Assembly: GCA_024681595.1 (NCBI GenBank)
Contig: JAILAN010000175.1
Span: forward strand, 1-32,363
DNA length: 32,363 nucleotides
From: Lachnospiraceae bacterium
GTDB lineage: Bacteria > Bacillota > Clostridia > Lachnospirales > Lachnospiraceae
Reading direction: 5' to 3'
A program made the position numbers and the translations under genes. The notes under the pieces were generated by a model. That model saw only the letters and a program-made list of their open reading frames with translations, searched no databases and was not told the DNA's origin. This document shows, one piece after another, positions 7,156 to 15,405 of this stretch. Within the stretch, counting starts at the first letter, position 1. Each line of letters begins with the position of its first letter.

Positions 7156-7923
7156 TTATTTCGAATTAATGGCCGATATTATTGCCTTCATCAGGTCAAG
7201 TTTGCTCACCGGCTTAATGAGATATTTATCTGCCGTAGTGCCGTCATCCTTCCCGGGTTTTGTCCTGTCACCGATGCTTTTTAGCATGATCACGGGAATA
7301 TTGGACAGTCCATTGATACTTTTTATATAATCAAAAGCTGATCTGCCGTTTTCTTCGGGAAATTTCTCACTTAACAAAATGGCATCGGGAACATGTCGGT
7401 CAAGGTATTCCCTGACCAGCTTGGCAGAATTGATCATCACCACATTGAATCTTTCCTTGAGAGAATTATGGATGATCTTAAGATATGTAACATCATCGTC
7501 TATGGCCAGAACTGTCTTTTTATTATAGGTATATGTCTGCGATGCAAGGACCGTCTTTATCTTTTCAAGCAGTGTTTCGCGGGCGATCGGCTTTATCAGA
7601 TATCCGTCCGTTCCGAGATTGATGGTCTGAAGGACATTGTTTCTGGTATTTTTACCTGTAATAAAAATAATGGGAATATTCTCCCCTTCCTCAACCTGCC
7701 TGATGGCACGAAGCGTCGCAAAGCCGTCCATTTCCGGCATTACGACGTCCATCAGTATGAGATCGGTTTGATATTCCCTGATGTATTCGGGCGCGAACTG
7801 ACCCTGGCTAACTGTCCCGACTATGTACGTCGGTTCCAGGAAGCTCCTTATTATCTCCAGCTGCTCTGTATCGTCATCGACTACCAGTATTCTGTTTTTA
7901 GCGTTTTGGGATAATTCCTGCAA
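7156..7923 (-). CDS. Double-receiver response regulator with no DNA-binding domain
   Basis: A 255-residue protein built from two CheY-like receiver domains and nothing else. Domain 1 (about 11-125) is intact: acidic patch VVDDD, phosphoacceptor Asp59 in LILMDVVMPEMDG, Thr in FITGK, Lys111 in LIKPI. Domain 2 (about 137-252) keeps IDDD and LIKPV (Lys237), but the phosphoacceptor position reads AILLSEKFP, with Ser185 where Asp is expected, so it is probably a pseudo-receiver. The start is TTG at 7923, two bases after the proS stop, with GGGGAAG further upstream inside proS; there is no better start before the first beta strand. Output must be by protein contact. The neighbouring hybrid kinase with an Hpt domain is the likely phosphodonor. 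Confidence 0.85.
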   Translation of the reverse strand: MQELSQNAKNRILVVDDDTEQLEIIRSFLEPTYIVGTVSQGQFAPEYIREYQTDLILMDVVMPEMDGFATLRAIRQVEEGENIPIIFITGKNTRNNVLQTINLGTDGYLIKPIARETLLEKIKTVLASQTYTYNKKTVLAIDDDVTYLKIIHNSLKERFNVVMINSAKLVREYLDRHVPDAILLSEKFPEENGRSAFDYIKSINGLSNIPVIMLKSIGDRTKPGKDDGTTADKYLIKPVSKLDLMKAIISAINSK

Positions 7924-7925
7924 TA

Positions 7926-9362
7926 TTAATACGCTCTTCCCCAGTAAACCATTTTTTGTGCCTTCTGTCCGCAGCAGACACAGGTATCGGATATGTTTTC
8001 CTGTTCAAAAGGCATGCAGCGGCTTGTAACGGACAGCTGTTCCTTTATTTTGTCCTCACATTCGCGGTTTCCGCACCACATTGCTTTAACAAAGCCTGCC
8101 TTTTCATCGAATATCTTATTGAATTCTTCCCAGCTTTTAGCCTCATAGGTATGAGTATCCCTGTGAGTTCTTGCTGCTTCCAGCATGCTCTTTTGGATGA
8201 CAGGTATGAGTTCTGTTACTTTAGCTGGCAGATCATTTATGGGGCATTCGATCTTTTCGCCGTTATCACGACGGACGATCACTGCCTTGCCCTCTTCGAT
8301 ATCTCTGGGACCTATTTCGATCCTCATCGGAACTCCGCGCATCTCGCACTCGGAGAACTTCCAGCCGGGACTCTTGTCGCTGTCATCAACCTTAACGCGA
8401 AGCCCTGCCTTTTTAATCTCGTCCCTGATCTTATATGCATTATCAAGAACGCCTTCCTTTTTCTGCTGAATGGGAACTATCATAACCTGAACAGGTGCAA
8501 CCAAAGGAGGAAGCTTAAGACCCGAATCGTCTCCGTGAACCATGATGATCGCTCCTATGAGTCTCGTAGTCGTTCCCCAGGAGGTCTGATAACAGTATTT
8601 AAGAGTATTATCCTTATCCGTATACTGGATATCAAAGGCTTTGGCGAACCCGTTGCCGAAGTTGTGGCTCGTTCCTGACTGCAGAGCCTTGCCGTCGTGC
8701 ATCAGGGCTTCGATCGTATATGTTGCCTCGGCACCTGCGAACTTTTCTTTATCGGTCTTGCGTCCCTTTATAACGGGAATAGCCAGGACCTCCTCGCAGA
8801 AATTTGCATAAACATCCAGCATCTGTATGGTTCTTTCTTCGGCTTCTTCGGCAGTAGCGTGAATCGTATGTCCCTCCTGCCACAGAAACTCTCTTGAGCG
8901 AAGGAAAGGTCTCGTTTCCTTTTCCCATCTGACTACCGAACACCACTGATTATATATCTTCGGAAGATCCCTGTAGGAATGTACTTCGTTTTTGTAAAAA
9001 TCACAGAAAAGCGTCTCCGATGTGGGTCTGACGCACATCTTTTCCTGCAGCGGAGCAAGTCCTCCCTGTGTTACCCATGCAACCTCGGGAGCAAATCCTT
9101 CTACATGATCCTTTTCCTTTTCAAGCAGACTCTCGGGAATGAACATCGGAAGATATACGTTCTCAACTCCCGTAGCCTTGAACCGCTCGTCCATCTGCTT
9201 TTGTATCAGTTCCCAAATAGCATAACCTGCAGGCTTAAATACCATGCAACCTTTAACAGACGTGTAATCACACAGATCCGCTTTCTTGCAGATATCCGTA
9301 TACCATTGGGCAAAATCCTCATTCATTGAAGTGATAGCTTCAACCAGCTTCTTATCAGCCAT
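7926..9362 (-). CDS. proS: Prolyl-tRNA synthetase, eukaryote/archaeal-like type
   Basis: A 478-residue class II synthetase that charges tRNA-Pro. It lacks the large editing insertion of the E. coli type and shows the type 3 features: [11 protein letters not shown], motif 2 [16 protein letters not shown], the proline-site motif [13 protein letters not shown], motif 3 region [19 protein letters not shown], an anticodon-binding domain ([11 protein letters not shown]), and the C-terminal zinc-binding domain ([24 protein letters not shown]) ending in the characteristic Tyr (WGRAY). CAGGAG sits ahead of the ATG and a near-consensus promoter lies about 60 bp upstream. No T-box leader is visible in that short 5' region. 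It is the first gene of an operon that continues through two signalling genes into cca. Confidence 0.96.
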   Translation of the reverse strand: MADKKLVEAITSMNEDFAQWYTDICKKADLCDYTSVKGCMVFKPAGYAIWELIQKQMDERFKATGVENVYLPMFIPESLLEKEKDHVEGFAPEVAWVTQGGLAPLQEKMCVRPTSETLFCDFYKNEVHSYRDLPKIYNQWCSVVRWEKETRPFLRSREFLWQEGHTIHATAEEAEERTIQMLDVYANFCEEVLAIPVIKGRKTDKEKFAGAEATYTIEALMHDGKALQSGTSHNFGNGFAKAFDIQYTDKDNTLKYCYQTSWGTTTRLIGAIIMVHGDDSGLKLPPLVAPVQVMIVPIQQKKEGVLDNAYKIRDEIKKAGLRVKVDDSDKSPGWKFSECEMRGVPMRIEIGPRDIEEGKAVIVRRDNGEKIECPINDLPAKVTELIPVIQKSMLEAARTHRDTHTYEAKSWEEFNKIFDEKAGFVKAMWCGNRECEDKIKEQLSVTSRCMPFEQENISDTCVCCGQKAQKMVYWGRAY

Positions 9363-9428
9363 TTTAATTCTCCTGTTATAAATCTTTTTAAATGATCCGC
9401 TGTTTCGGGCGATTCATCTAATCATATA

Positions 9429-9457
9429 ATTGTATAAGTAAACCCCTGAAATGTCAA
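9429..9457 (-). promoter_or_regulatory. Predicted sigma-A promoter of the proS operon
   Basis: On the minus strand a perfect TTGACA (9457-9452), a 17-bp spacer and TACAAT (9434-9429). The -35 box overlaps the stop codon of the upstream O-antigen-ligase-like gene (stop at 9456-9454). The leader would be about 60 nt, too short for a T-box. Confidence 0.75.
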
Positions 9458-11004
9458 AGGAAAGCAAGCATCATCCCGATTAAGATCGCAGCAAAAGGAA
9501 CGTTAAGTATATGCGAAAAAGAGATCATTCCGTGAGCCAGAGCACAAAGGATCGCAAAGGATACCGACAGGGCAAATGCTCTGTACCTGCCTGTGTCTTT
9601 GTATTTTCCGGCGGTGCGGATGAGCACTGTGACGGGTATTGCCAGATATCCGGCCACTCCAAGCAGCCCTTCATTTATAAATAGAGTCAGCAAAAAGCAG
9701 TGTGAATTAACGAGCCTGCTGCCGTTAAACAATTCATACAGATCTCCTCTCAACTCTTCTATGGAATAAACAAAGCTCTCAAAACCGTCCGGACCCACTC
9801 CTATCAGGATCTGTCCGAATGTCATATGTCCTATTGCCCTGAAGGCCACCCCGAAGGCTTCTCCTCTGCCGGATCCGAATCTTCTGTCCCAGTAAAACAC
9901 GCTGTTAGTGATCGCAGGCAGAGCATCGGTGTTGGTCTTTATAAGGCTGATCACTGTATAAAGGATCACTCCTGCAGCTAAAAGTAACCACAGAAATATC
10001 GTTATTATCTTTTCAGCAGATTTTTTTCCGCCGGTATTATCACGACTGTTTCCCGTAACTGACAGTATCAGCAGCAAAACCGCCGGCAAAAAGGCCATTG
10101 CTGCCGTGATCCCGTTACCTGTCAGAAACGAACATATCCCGCTGTCATTATAATTATATGCTCCGGGACAGAGCATCCTTATTATCCTCACGAACTGTGC
10201 GCTAAGGCACCACATGATCATCATTATCAGCAGACTTTGCAAACTGACCATCTTTTTGCTCACAGCCAAAAGAAGAAGGATGAACATAGCCCCGAATACG
10301 AGGAACACACTCTCGGCTCCCTGCGCAAACCCGCATATAAAGGCGATCGCTATATACACGTACAGAAAATCTCTCTTTATGATCTGCGCTCTGTCACTGC
10401 CTGAATAAGGTCCGTCAAAAAGGAGCATTCCCATCCCCAGAGGAGTCATTATGCTGTAATAACCCATGAACCAGTTGATATTTCCAAGTGTGGATATAAA
10501 TGACGGATCTCTGACCTTAATAGGTATGAGATAGAATGAGAAACGATCACAGATTCCGAGAACATAAACAACCGCAGCGACCGCTAATGCGGCATATACT
10601 ATATAAAGATTCGGCTTCCACAGTATGCTGATAAGGTAGATCATCACACAGAGGATCAGAATGGTCACGAGTCCCATATACCATTCAGGTGCTCCTAGCA
10701 GAGTCGCATCCTTATATCGGGAAAAAAGAAATGACAATATCGATATCACGGCAAATAATAATACTGCGATATGGACATCTTTAAAACTCTTATCTGTTAT
10801 CGATGTGATCAGTCGGGGAAATCCCGTGAAAAAAAGCAGCACGATCGCAAAAAGGCTGCATATCAGAAAGAACGAGTACTTGGCGTCGGACAACCCGACA
10901 TATCCGGTTTTCATGAAAAACGGGTATATGCCGAGCATTCCCGACAGGTATATATTAACGATAATATCCGGTGCGTTATCCCAAAAACGCTTTAAAGATC
11001 TCAT
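9454..11004 (-). CDS. O-antigen ligase/polymerase-like polytopic membrane protein
   Basis: A 516-residue integral membrane protein with about twelve hydrophobic helices. The large loop at about residues 370-425 contains FYWDRRFGSGRGEAF, GVGPDGFESFVY and SRLVNSHCFLLTLFINEGLLG. The pattern of an Arg-rich loop with VGPDGF followed by a His in an NxHxxxL helix is that of the WaaL/Wzy O-antigen ligase family, which transfers or polymerises undecaprenyl-linked glycans outside the membrane. In a Gram-positive the product is more likely a capsule, exopolysaccharide or wall polysaccharide; no glycan cluster is adjacent, so the substrate is unknown. I start at the ATG at 11004, with AAAGGA seven bases ahead, rather than at 11022, which has no such site. 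It overlaps the rluA-like gene by 29 bp. Confidence 0.72.
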   Translation of the reverse strand: MRSLKRFWDNAPDIIVNIYLSGMLGIYPFFMKTGYVGLSDAKYSFFLICSLFAIVLLFFTGFPRLITSITDKSFKDVHIAVLLFAVISILSFLFSRYKDATLLGAPEWYMGLVTILILCVMIYLISILWKPNLYIVYAALAVAAVVYVLGICDRFSFYLIPIKVRDPSFISTLGNINWFMGYYSIMTPLGMGMLLFDGPYSGSDRAQIIKRDFLYVYIAIAFICGFAQGAESVFLVFGAMFILLLLAVSKKMVSLQSLLIMMIMWCLSAQFVRIIRMLCPGAYNYNDSGICSFLTGNGITAAMAFLPAVLLLILSVTGNSRDNTGGKKSAEKIITIFLWLLLAAGVILYTVISLIKTNTDALPAITNSVFYWDRRFGSGRGEAFGVAFRAIGHMTFGQILIGVGPDGFESFVYSIEELRGDLYELFNGSRLVNSHCFLLTLFINEGLLGVAGYLAIPVTVLIRTAGKYKDTGRYRAFALSVSFAILCALAHGMISFSHILNVPFAAILIGMMLAFL

Positions 11005-11680
11005 CCTCGGGTTTCCTTTCAAAGGTCATTTCCCTGCCGGTTGCGGGATGATCGAACCGTAGCCTGTAAGCGCAAAGAGCAATGTTCCTTAGAGATACGT
11101 CTTTGCTGAAATCCTTTGAAGTAATACTACCATATTTGGTATCCCCGAGTATAGGTATCCCCGCATTAGACAGCTGTACCCTGATCTGATGATGTCTGCC
11201 GGTCTGAAGATCGATATCAAGGAGTGTTGCCTCCGTATCATCCTCGAGAGCCCAGAGGGTTTTAACGACCCGGTATGACAGAATGGCCTTTTTTGAGTCC
11301 GGATGGGATCTGTCAACGACCGCTGACATATTGGTCCTGGGATCTTTATAAAGGTAGTCCGTCAGTGTATCTTCATCCTTTTTTGGCTTTCCCATGACGA
11401 CGGCATAATAGTTTTTCTTAAATTTCCGGTCATTTATCTGTTTTGAAAGAGCCGATGCCGCGCTTTTGGTCTTGGCAAAAACAATAAGGCCGCTCACCGG
11501 CTGATCCAGTCTGTGGACCAGGCCTACATACGGCTCACCGGCCTGTTTATCCTTTTTGTACAGATAATTTCGGATCTCCGAGACCATATCCTGCTGCCCG
11601 ACCCTTTTGGTCTCGGTAGCTATGCCCGCGGGTTTAAATGCCACCAGGATATGCTCGTCTTCGTAAATAATATTCTTCAT
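10976..11680 (-). CDS. RluA-family pseudouridine synthase
   Basis: A 234-residue enzyme that isomerises uridine to pseudouridine in rRNA or tRNA. The catalytic motif HRLDQPVSGLIVFAKT (Asp59) and the later strands TGRHHQIRVQLSNAGIPILGDTKYG are clear. It lacks an N-terminal S4 domain and is short, like the RluC/TruC-like stand-alone catalytic type, so the target site cannot be named. The ATG at 11680 follows the OmpR regulator stop by 16 bp. There is no Shine-Dalgarno, but a TATAAT hexamer lies eight bases upstream (11694-11689), so translation may be leaderless or coupled. The 3' end overlaps the membrane protein gene. Confidence 0.88.
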   Translation of the reverse strand: MKNIIYEDEHILVAFKPAGIATETKRVGQQDMVSEIRNYLYKKDKQAGEPYVGLVHRLDQPVSGLIVFAKTKSAASALSKQINDRKFKKNYYAVVMGKPKKDEDTLTDYLYKDPRTNMSAVVDRSHPDSKKAILSYRVVKTLWALEDDTEATLLDIDLQTGRHHQIRVQLSNAGIPILGDTKYGSITSKDFSKDVSLRNIALCAYRLRFDHPATGREMTFERKPEDEIFKAFLG

Positions 11681-11696
11681 TCGGTATTATTATATG

Positions 11697-12389
11697 TTAT
11701 ATCTTAAAGCGATATCCGACACCCCATATCGTCTCAATATACTGGGGATTGGCACTGTCATACTCTATCTTTTCGCGGATCTTCTTGATATGAACCGTGA
11801 CGGTAGCGATATCTCCTATCGAATCCATGTCCCATATCTCACGGAACAGCTCGTCCTTGGAATAAACCCTGTTCGGATGTTCGGCCAGAAAAGTCAGCAG
11901 ATCGAATTCCTTGCCCGTAAAGGCTTTTTCCTCTCCATCCACCCATACACGGCGTGCAGTCTTGTCTATCTTGATCCCACGGATCTCTATCGTGTCATTC
12001 TCAAAGGCAGATGCCGATGTGAGCCTCTCATATCTGGCCATATGCGCCTTTACTCTGGCTACGAGCTCACTGGGGCTGAAGGGCTTGGTCATGTAATCAT
12101 CGGCACCGAGACCCAGTCCTCTTATCTTGTCGATATCTTCCTTTTTTGCGGAAACCATGATTATGGGGATATTCTTTTTCTCACGGATCTCCTTGCATAC
12201 TTCAAATCCGTCGATCCCGGGAAGCATCAGGTCCAGCACTATGAGATTATAATTATTCTCCAGCGCTTCCTTAAGCCCGTCTTCACCGTTGTTTCGTATG
12301 GTCACCTCGAAATCGCTCAGTTCGAGATAGTCCTTTTCAAGTTCGGCTATGGCCTCTTCATCTTCGATTATCAAAATCTTACTGCTCAT
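11697..12389 (-). CDS. OmpR/PhoB-family response regulator
   Basis: A 230-residue transcription factor: an N-terminal receiver (IIEDEEAIAEL, phosphoacceptor Asp in LIVLDLMLPGIDG, Ser/Lys in MVSAKKEDI and MTKPFSP) and a C-terminal winged helix (GKEFDLLTFLAEHPNRVYSKDEL, VTVHIKKIREKIE, IETIWGVGYRF). I use the ATG at 12389, which has GGAGG six bases ahead, rather than the longer frame from 12422, whose extra residues (MKCPRMPGRKY) are not family-like. It overlaps the end of its cognate kinase gene by 11 bp. Phosphorylation by the kinase at 12379-13542 is expected. The regulon is unknown; envelope targets are usual for this family, but nothing here shows a binding site. Confidence 0.9.
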   Translation of the reverse strand: MSSKILIIEDEEAIAELEKDYLELSDFEVTIRNNGEDGLKEALENNYNLIVLDLMLPGIDGFEVCKEIREKKNIPIIMVSAKKEDIDKIRGLGLGADDYMTKPFSPSELVARVKAHMARYERLTSASAFENDTIEIRGIKIDKTARRVWVDGEEKAFTGKEFDLLTFLAEHPNRVYSKDELFREIWDMDSIGDIATVTVHIKKIREKIEYDSANPQYIETIWGVGYRFKI

Positions 12390-13542
12390 ATACTTCCTCC
12401 CTGGCATTCTCGGACACTTCATATTTCCTGAATACCATGTGCATGCATGTTCCTTCGTTTTCCCTGGAAGTCGCCCAGATATATCCTCCGTGATCTTCCA
12501 CTATCTTTTTTACTATCGACAGCCCTATGCCACTTCCTCCCCTTGAGGAGTTTCTGGATGAGTCCGTTCTGTAAAATCTCTCGAAAATATTGGGCAGGTC
12601 TCTTTGACTGATCCCTCGTCCGTTATCCTCGATCTCTATGCGGATCGCATCATTCTCATCGAGGATCCTGATATCTATCTGCGGTTCCCTGGTCCTGTCG
12701 ATATATTTGACGCTGTTGCTGATAATATTGTTGATCACTCTTTTTAACTGTTCGGGATCCGCGATTATCTGTGTATCCGGTGATGTTAGGTTGGAGTAAT
12801 CGAGCTTAATGTTCTTTGATTCAAGATCGAGACCCACCTCTTCTATACAGTCACCGAAATAATCCGCGATATTAAGCCGAAGGAAATGATACGGAACGCG
12901 GTTGTTATCTATTCCGGAATAAACCGTCAGTTCATTTATGAGCTTATCCATGTCGTTGGCCTTGTTATAGATGGTCTTAATGTACTTATCCATCTTTTCC
13001 GGAGTATCGGCAACTCCGTCCATGATGCCTTCGACGTATCCTTTGATCGATGTGATGGGAGTCTTGAGGTCATGCGTTATATTGCTGACCAGCTCCCTGT
13101 TCTGGGATTCCGCCAGCAGCTTTTCATCCGCCGACTCCTTAAGGCGGAGTCTCATTTCTTCGTAGTTTTTATATAGTGTCCCTATCTCGCCTGTATTATT
13201 GCTTTCGAGCATGTATTCGAGATTACCCTCGGCTATGTTCTGCATGGCCACATTGAGCTGATGTATGGGATCGAATATGCTCCTGGCTATCCATATGGTC
13301 AGAAGTATTCCTGTGACCACCAGTATTCCCACGATGGATATTGCCATGTACATAAACAGCGGCTTGGCCATCCCTTCGGTAAAAAGGTACTCCATCTGCC
13401 CGACACCCTGCGGGATATGGTCAAATCCCGGGTGTCTTACAAATAGCACCTTGCCGATTATCACAAATGCAATGACCGCGAGTAACACGGGAAGAATTAT
13501 TATTGTCAGAAATGTTATCTGCAACCGGGTCTTAAACTTCAT
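12379..13542 (-). CDS. Membrane sensor histidine kinase paired with the OmpR regulator
   Basis: A 387-residue kinase: membrane helix 1 (about 8-30), a short extracytoplasmic loop of about 30 residues, helix 2 (about 62-85), HAMP (RSIFDPIHQLNVAMQNIAEGNLE), HisKA with SNITHDLKTPITSIKGYVEG, and HATPase_c with NNIISNSVKYI, EDNGRGIS and GGSGIGLSIVKKIVEDHGG. The short loop makes a periplasm-type ligand domain unlikely, so it may sense envelope state, as short-loop HAMP kinases do. The gene precedes its regulator and the two overlap. No Shine-Dalgarno precedes the ATG; an extended -10-like TGATATATT ends six bases upstream, but I find no good -35 box. Confidence 0.9.
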   Translation of the reverse strand: MKFKTRLQITFLTIIILPVLLAVIAFVIIGKVLFVRHPGFDHIPQGVGQMEYLFTEGMAKPLFMYMAISIVGILVVTGILLTIWIARSIFDPIHQLNVAMQNIAEGNLEYMLESNNTGEIGTLYKNYEEMRLRLKESADEKLLAESQNRELVSNITHDLKTPITSIKGYVEGIMDGVADTPEKMDKYIKTIYNKANDMDKLINELTVYSGIDNNRVPYHFLRLNIADYFGDCIEEVGLDLESKNIKLDYSNLTSPDTQIIADPEQLKRVINNIISNSVKYIDRTREPQIDIRILDENDAIRIEIEDNGRGISQRDLPNIFERFYRTDSSRNSSRGGSGIGLSIVKKIVEDHGGYIWATSRENEGTCMHMVFRKYEVSENAREEVYEQ

Positions 13543-13630
13543 GCTTTAAATATATCACACAATAAATACTGTCGTTAGAAAACAATTCCTTAATTATCTA
13601 AAAAAACTATTAAAAGCCGGACTGTTTCGC

Positions 13631-13660
13631 AAAAAAAGAGCTGCCGCACCGCGACAGCCC
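13631..13660 (-). terminator. Strong intrinsic terminator after the YvyF-like gene
   Basis: On the minus strand GGGCTGTCGC pairs with GCGGCAGCTC (10 bp, two G-U) around a three-base loop, followed by seven T. It closes the dehydrogenase-deaminase-hydrolase-YvyF run and separates it from the histidine kinase gene. Confidence 0.88.
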
Positions 13661-13677
13661 TTTTTAAACCATCATAC

Positions 13678-14082
13678 TTATAAAAAACGCATTTTTTCAT
13701 CATCCGACCTGGTTGAAACAACGTATCCGCTCTTGGGAACACTGGCTTTTAAGCAGGCAGAACATATGAGTCCGCTCTGGATCGGTTTGCCGCAGACCGT
13801 ACACTTCAGCGTTTTTTCGGAATGCGGTGCGACCTCCAGCCGTTGTTCGGCCAGAAACTCATTTACGACCTCTCGCGAAACGCCTGTTTCAAGGATTATC
13901 TTTTCCTTGGTCTGAGGTCCGTTTTCTTCAAGGTACTTCCTGACCTTGCCGAAATCATCGTATTCAATGTTTCCGCAGTTGACACATTCATATTCACCGG
14001 AACGGATCTGTTTGACGTTCCCTTTGCATTTACTGCAGCAGATGACACGATTTCTTGAAAGCAACCTGATATTTCCGCTCAA
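13678..14082 (-). CDS. YvyF/TIGR03826-like zinc-ribbon protein, probable TTG start
   Basis: A 134-residue protein with an N-terminal zinc ribbon (CSKCKG and CVNCG), a central winged-helix-like part (VRKYLEENGPQTKEKIILETGVSREVVNEFL) and a C-terminal CTVCGKPIQSGLICSAC ribbon. This order resembles the YvyF family, found in flagellar regions of Firmicutes, whose role is unclear. There are no flagellar genes here. The consensus AAAGGAGG lies at about 14092-14099. The frame can be opened from a GTG at 14091, but that codon overlaps this site, while the TTG at 14082 is eight bases past it; I therefore choose TTG. The ATG nearby is in another frame. It follows ahcY by 34 bp and precedes the terminator, so it is probably the operon's last gene. 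Confidence 0.7.
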   Translation of the reverse strand: MSGNIRLLSRNRVICCSKCKGNVKQIRSGEYECVNCGNIEYDDFGKVRKYLEENGPQTKEKIILETGVSREVVNEFLAEQRLEVAPHSEKTLKCTVCGKPIQSGLICSACLKASVPKSGYVVSTRSDDEKMRFL

Positions 14083-14116
14083 GCATAACACCTCCTTTGA
14101 AACCGGGTGCTGAATA

Positions 14117-15367
14117 TCACTCCAGATTGTATGAATGAAGATATTTCTCCTGTTCAGGAGTAAGTACGTCTATCTCTTTACCGAGGAATCTTAACTTACG
14201 TATAGCCACATCGTTATCAACTTCCTTAGGTACGTCGATGAGCTTTTCCTTAAGCTCGCTGCCGTGCTCAACGAGATACTTGGCAGAAAGTGCCTGAATG
14301 GCAAAGCTCATATCCATGATCTCTGCAGGATGTCCGTCGCCTGCTGCCAGATTGACCAGTCTGCCTTCAGCCAGAACGAATATCCACTGTCCTGTAGGAA
14401 GCTTGTATCCCATGATGTTCTTTCTCTGTTCTCTGGTCTCAACGGCATTTGCCTTTAACCATGCCATGTCTATCTCACAGTCAAAGTGTCCGGCATTACA
14501 AAGGATCGCTCCTTCCTTCATGACTGCAAAGTCTTCCTTGTCAATAACTCCGTCGCAACCCGTAACCGTTACGAAAAAGTCTCCGACTTTGGCAGCTTCA
14601 TTCATGGGCATTACATCAAATCCGTCCATTACAGCTTCAATAGCCTTGATGGGATCGATCTCTGTAACGATGACTCTGGCTCCGAGTCCCTTGGCTCTCA
14701 TGGCAGTTCCTTTACCGCACCATCCGTATCCGGCAACTACAACTATCTTGCCTGCAACAATGAGGTTGGTCGTACGGTTGATACCATCCCATACTGACTG
14801 ACCGGTTCCGTATCTGTTATCAAAAAGGTGCTTACAGTCTGCATTGTTGACTCTGACCATGGGGAATGCGAGCTTGCCGGCATTATTCATGGCTTCAAGT
14901 CTGATGATGCCTGTAGTCGTCTCTTCACAGCCCCCGATTATGTTGGGTATGAGTTCTGGCATCTTATTGTGGACCATGTTAACGAGGTCACCGCCATCGT
15001 CTATTATGATGTTGGGACCGCATTTTAAGGTCTTTTCGATGTGTGAATCATATTCTTCGGGTGTTGCGTCATACCACGCATGAACCTCCAGTCCTGCTTT
15101 AACCAGGGCTGCTGCCACATCATCCTGTGTTGACAGGGGATTGGATCCCGTAACGTACATATCCGCACCGCCGGCTTTTAATACCAGACACAGATATCCG
15201 GTCTTGGCTTCCAGATGAACCGACAACGCTATCTTTTTGCCCGCAAAGGGTTTTGTTTTACTGAATTCCTCTTCAAGAGTACGAAGCAGGTCACAGTTTC
15301 TCTTAACCCACTCCAGTTTTCTCTCACCCGATTCGGCGAGATTGATATCTCTGATCTCACTGGCCAT
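14117..15367 (-). CDS. AhcY-family hydrolase, likely S-inosylhomocysteine type
   Basis: A 416-residue homologue of S-adenosylhomocysteine hydrolase (AhcY), which splits the product of SAM methylation to homocysteine and a nucleoside. The NAD site GYGWCGKGTAMRAKGLG, VTGSNPLSTQDDVAAAL, NNADCKHLFDNRYGTGQS and GDGHPAEIMDMSFA are all clear. It is the short archaeal/Thermotoga form: no 40-residue insertion and no C-terminal Lys-Tyr tail (it ends YLHSYNLE). The substrate-pocket motif is HLEAK (residues 51-55), an HxExK pattern, not the HxTxE of classical adenosine-type enzymes. As I recall, HxExK marks S-inosylhomocysteine hydrolases such as MJ1388 of Methanocaldococcus. The gene 38 bp upstream encodes the matching deaminase. 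Most databases would call it ahcY. GGAG precedes the ATG. Confidence 0.88.
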   Translation of the reverse strand: MASEIRDINLAESGERKLEWVKRNCDLLRTLEEEFSKTKPFAGKKIALSVHLEAKTGYLCLVLKAGGADMYVTGSNPLSTQDDVAAALVKAGLEVHAWYDATPEEYDSHIEKTLKCGPNIIIDDGGDLVNMVHNKMPELIPNIIGGCEETTTGIIRLEAMNNAGKLAFPMVRVNNADCKHLFDNRYGTGQSVWDGINRTTNLIVAGKIVVVAGYGWCGKGTAMRAKGLGARVIVTEIDPIKAIEAVMDGFDVMPMNEAAKVGDFFVTVTGCDGVIDKEDFAVMKEGAILCNAGHFDCEIDMAWLKANAVETREQRKNIMGYKLPTGQWIFVLAEGRLVNLAAGDGHPAEIMDMSFAIQALSAKYLVEHGSELKEKLIDVPKEVDNDVAIRKLRFLGKEIDVLTPEQEKYLHSYNLE

Positions 15368-15405
15368 TTTAGATTCTCCTATCTTTGTTCTTATCTATAT
15401 TTTAA

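Noticed and set aside
7956-8678. A 240-codon open frame on the plus strand
   Set aside because: It is antisense to the well-conserved proS gene, shows no domain, and has no ribosome site that stands out.
9363-9453. T-box leader before proS
   Set aside because: The leader is only about 60 nt, with no T-box consensus or antiterminator; serS likewise has no leader of its own.
11694-12431. A 245-codon open frame on the plus strand
   Set aside because: It is exactly antisense to the OmpR regulator, whose domains and ribosome site are clear; the plus-strand translation has no family pattern.
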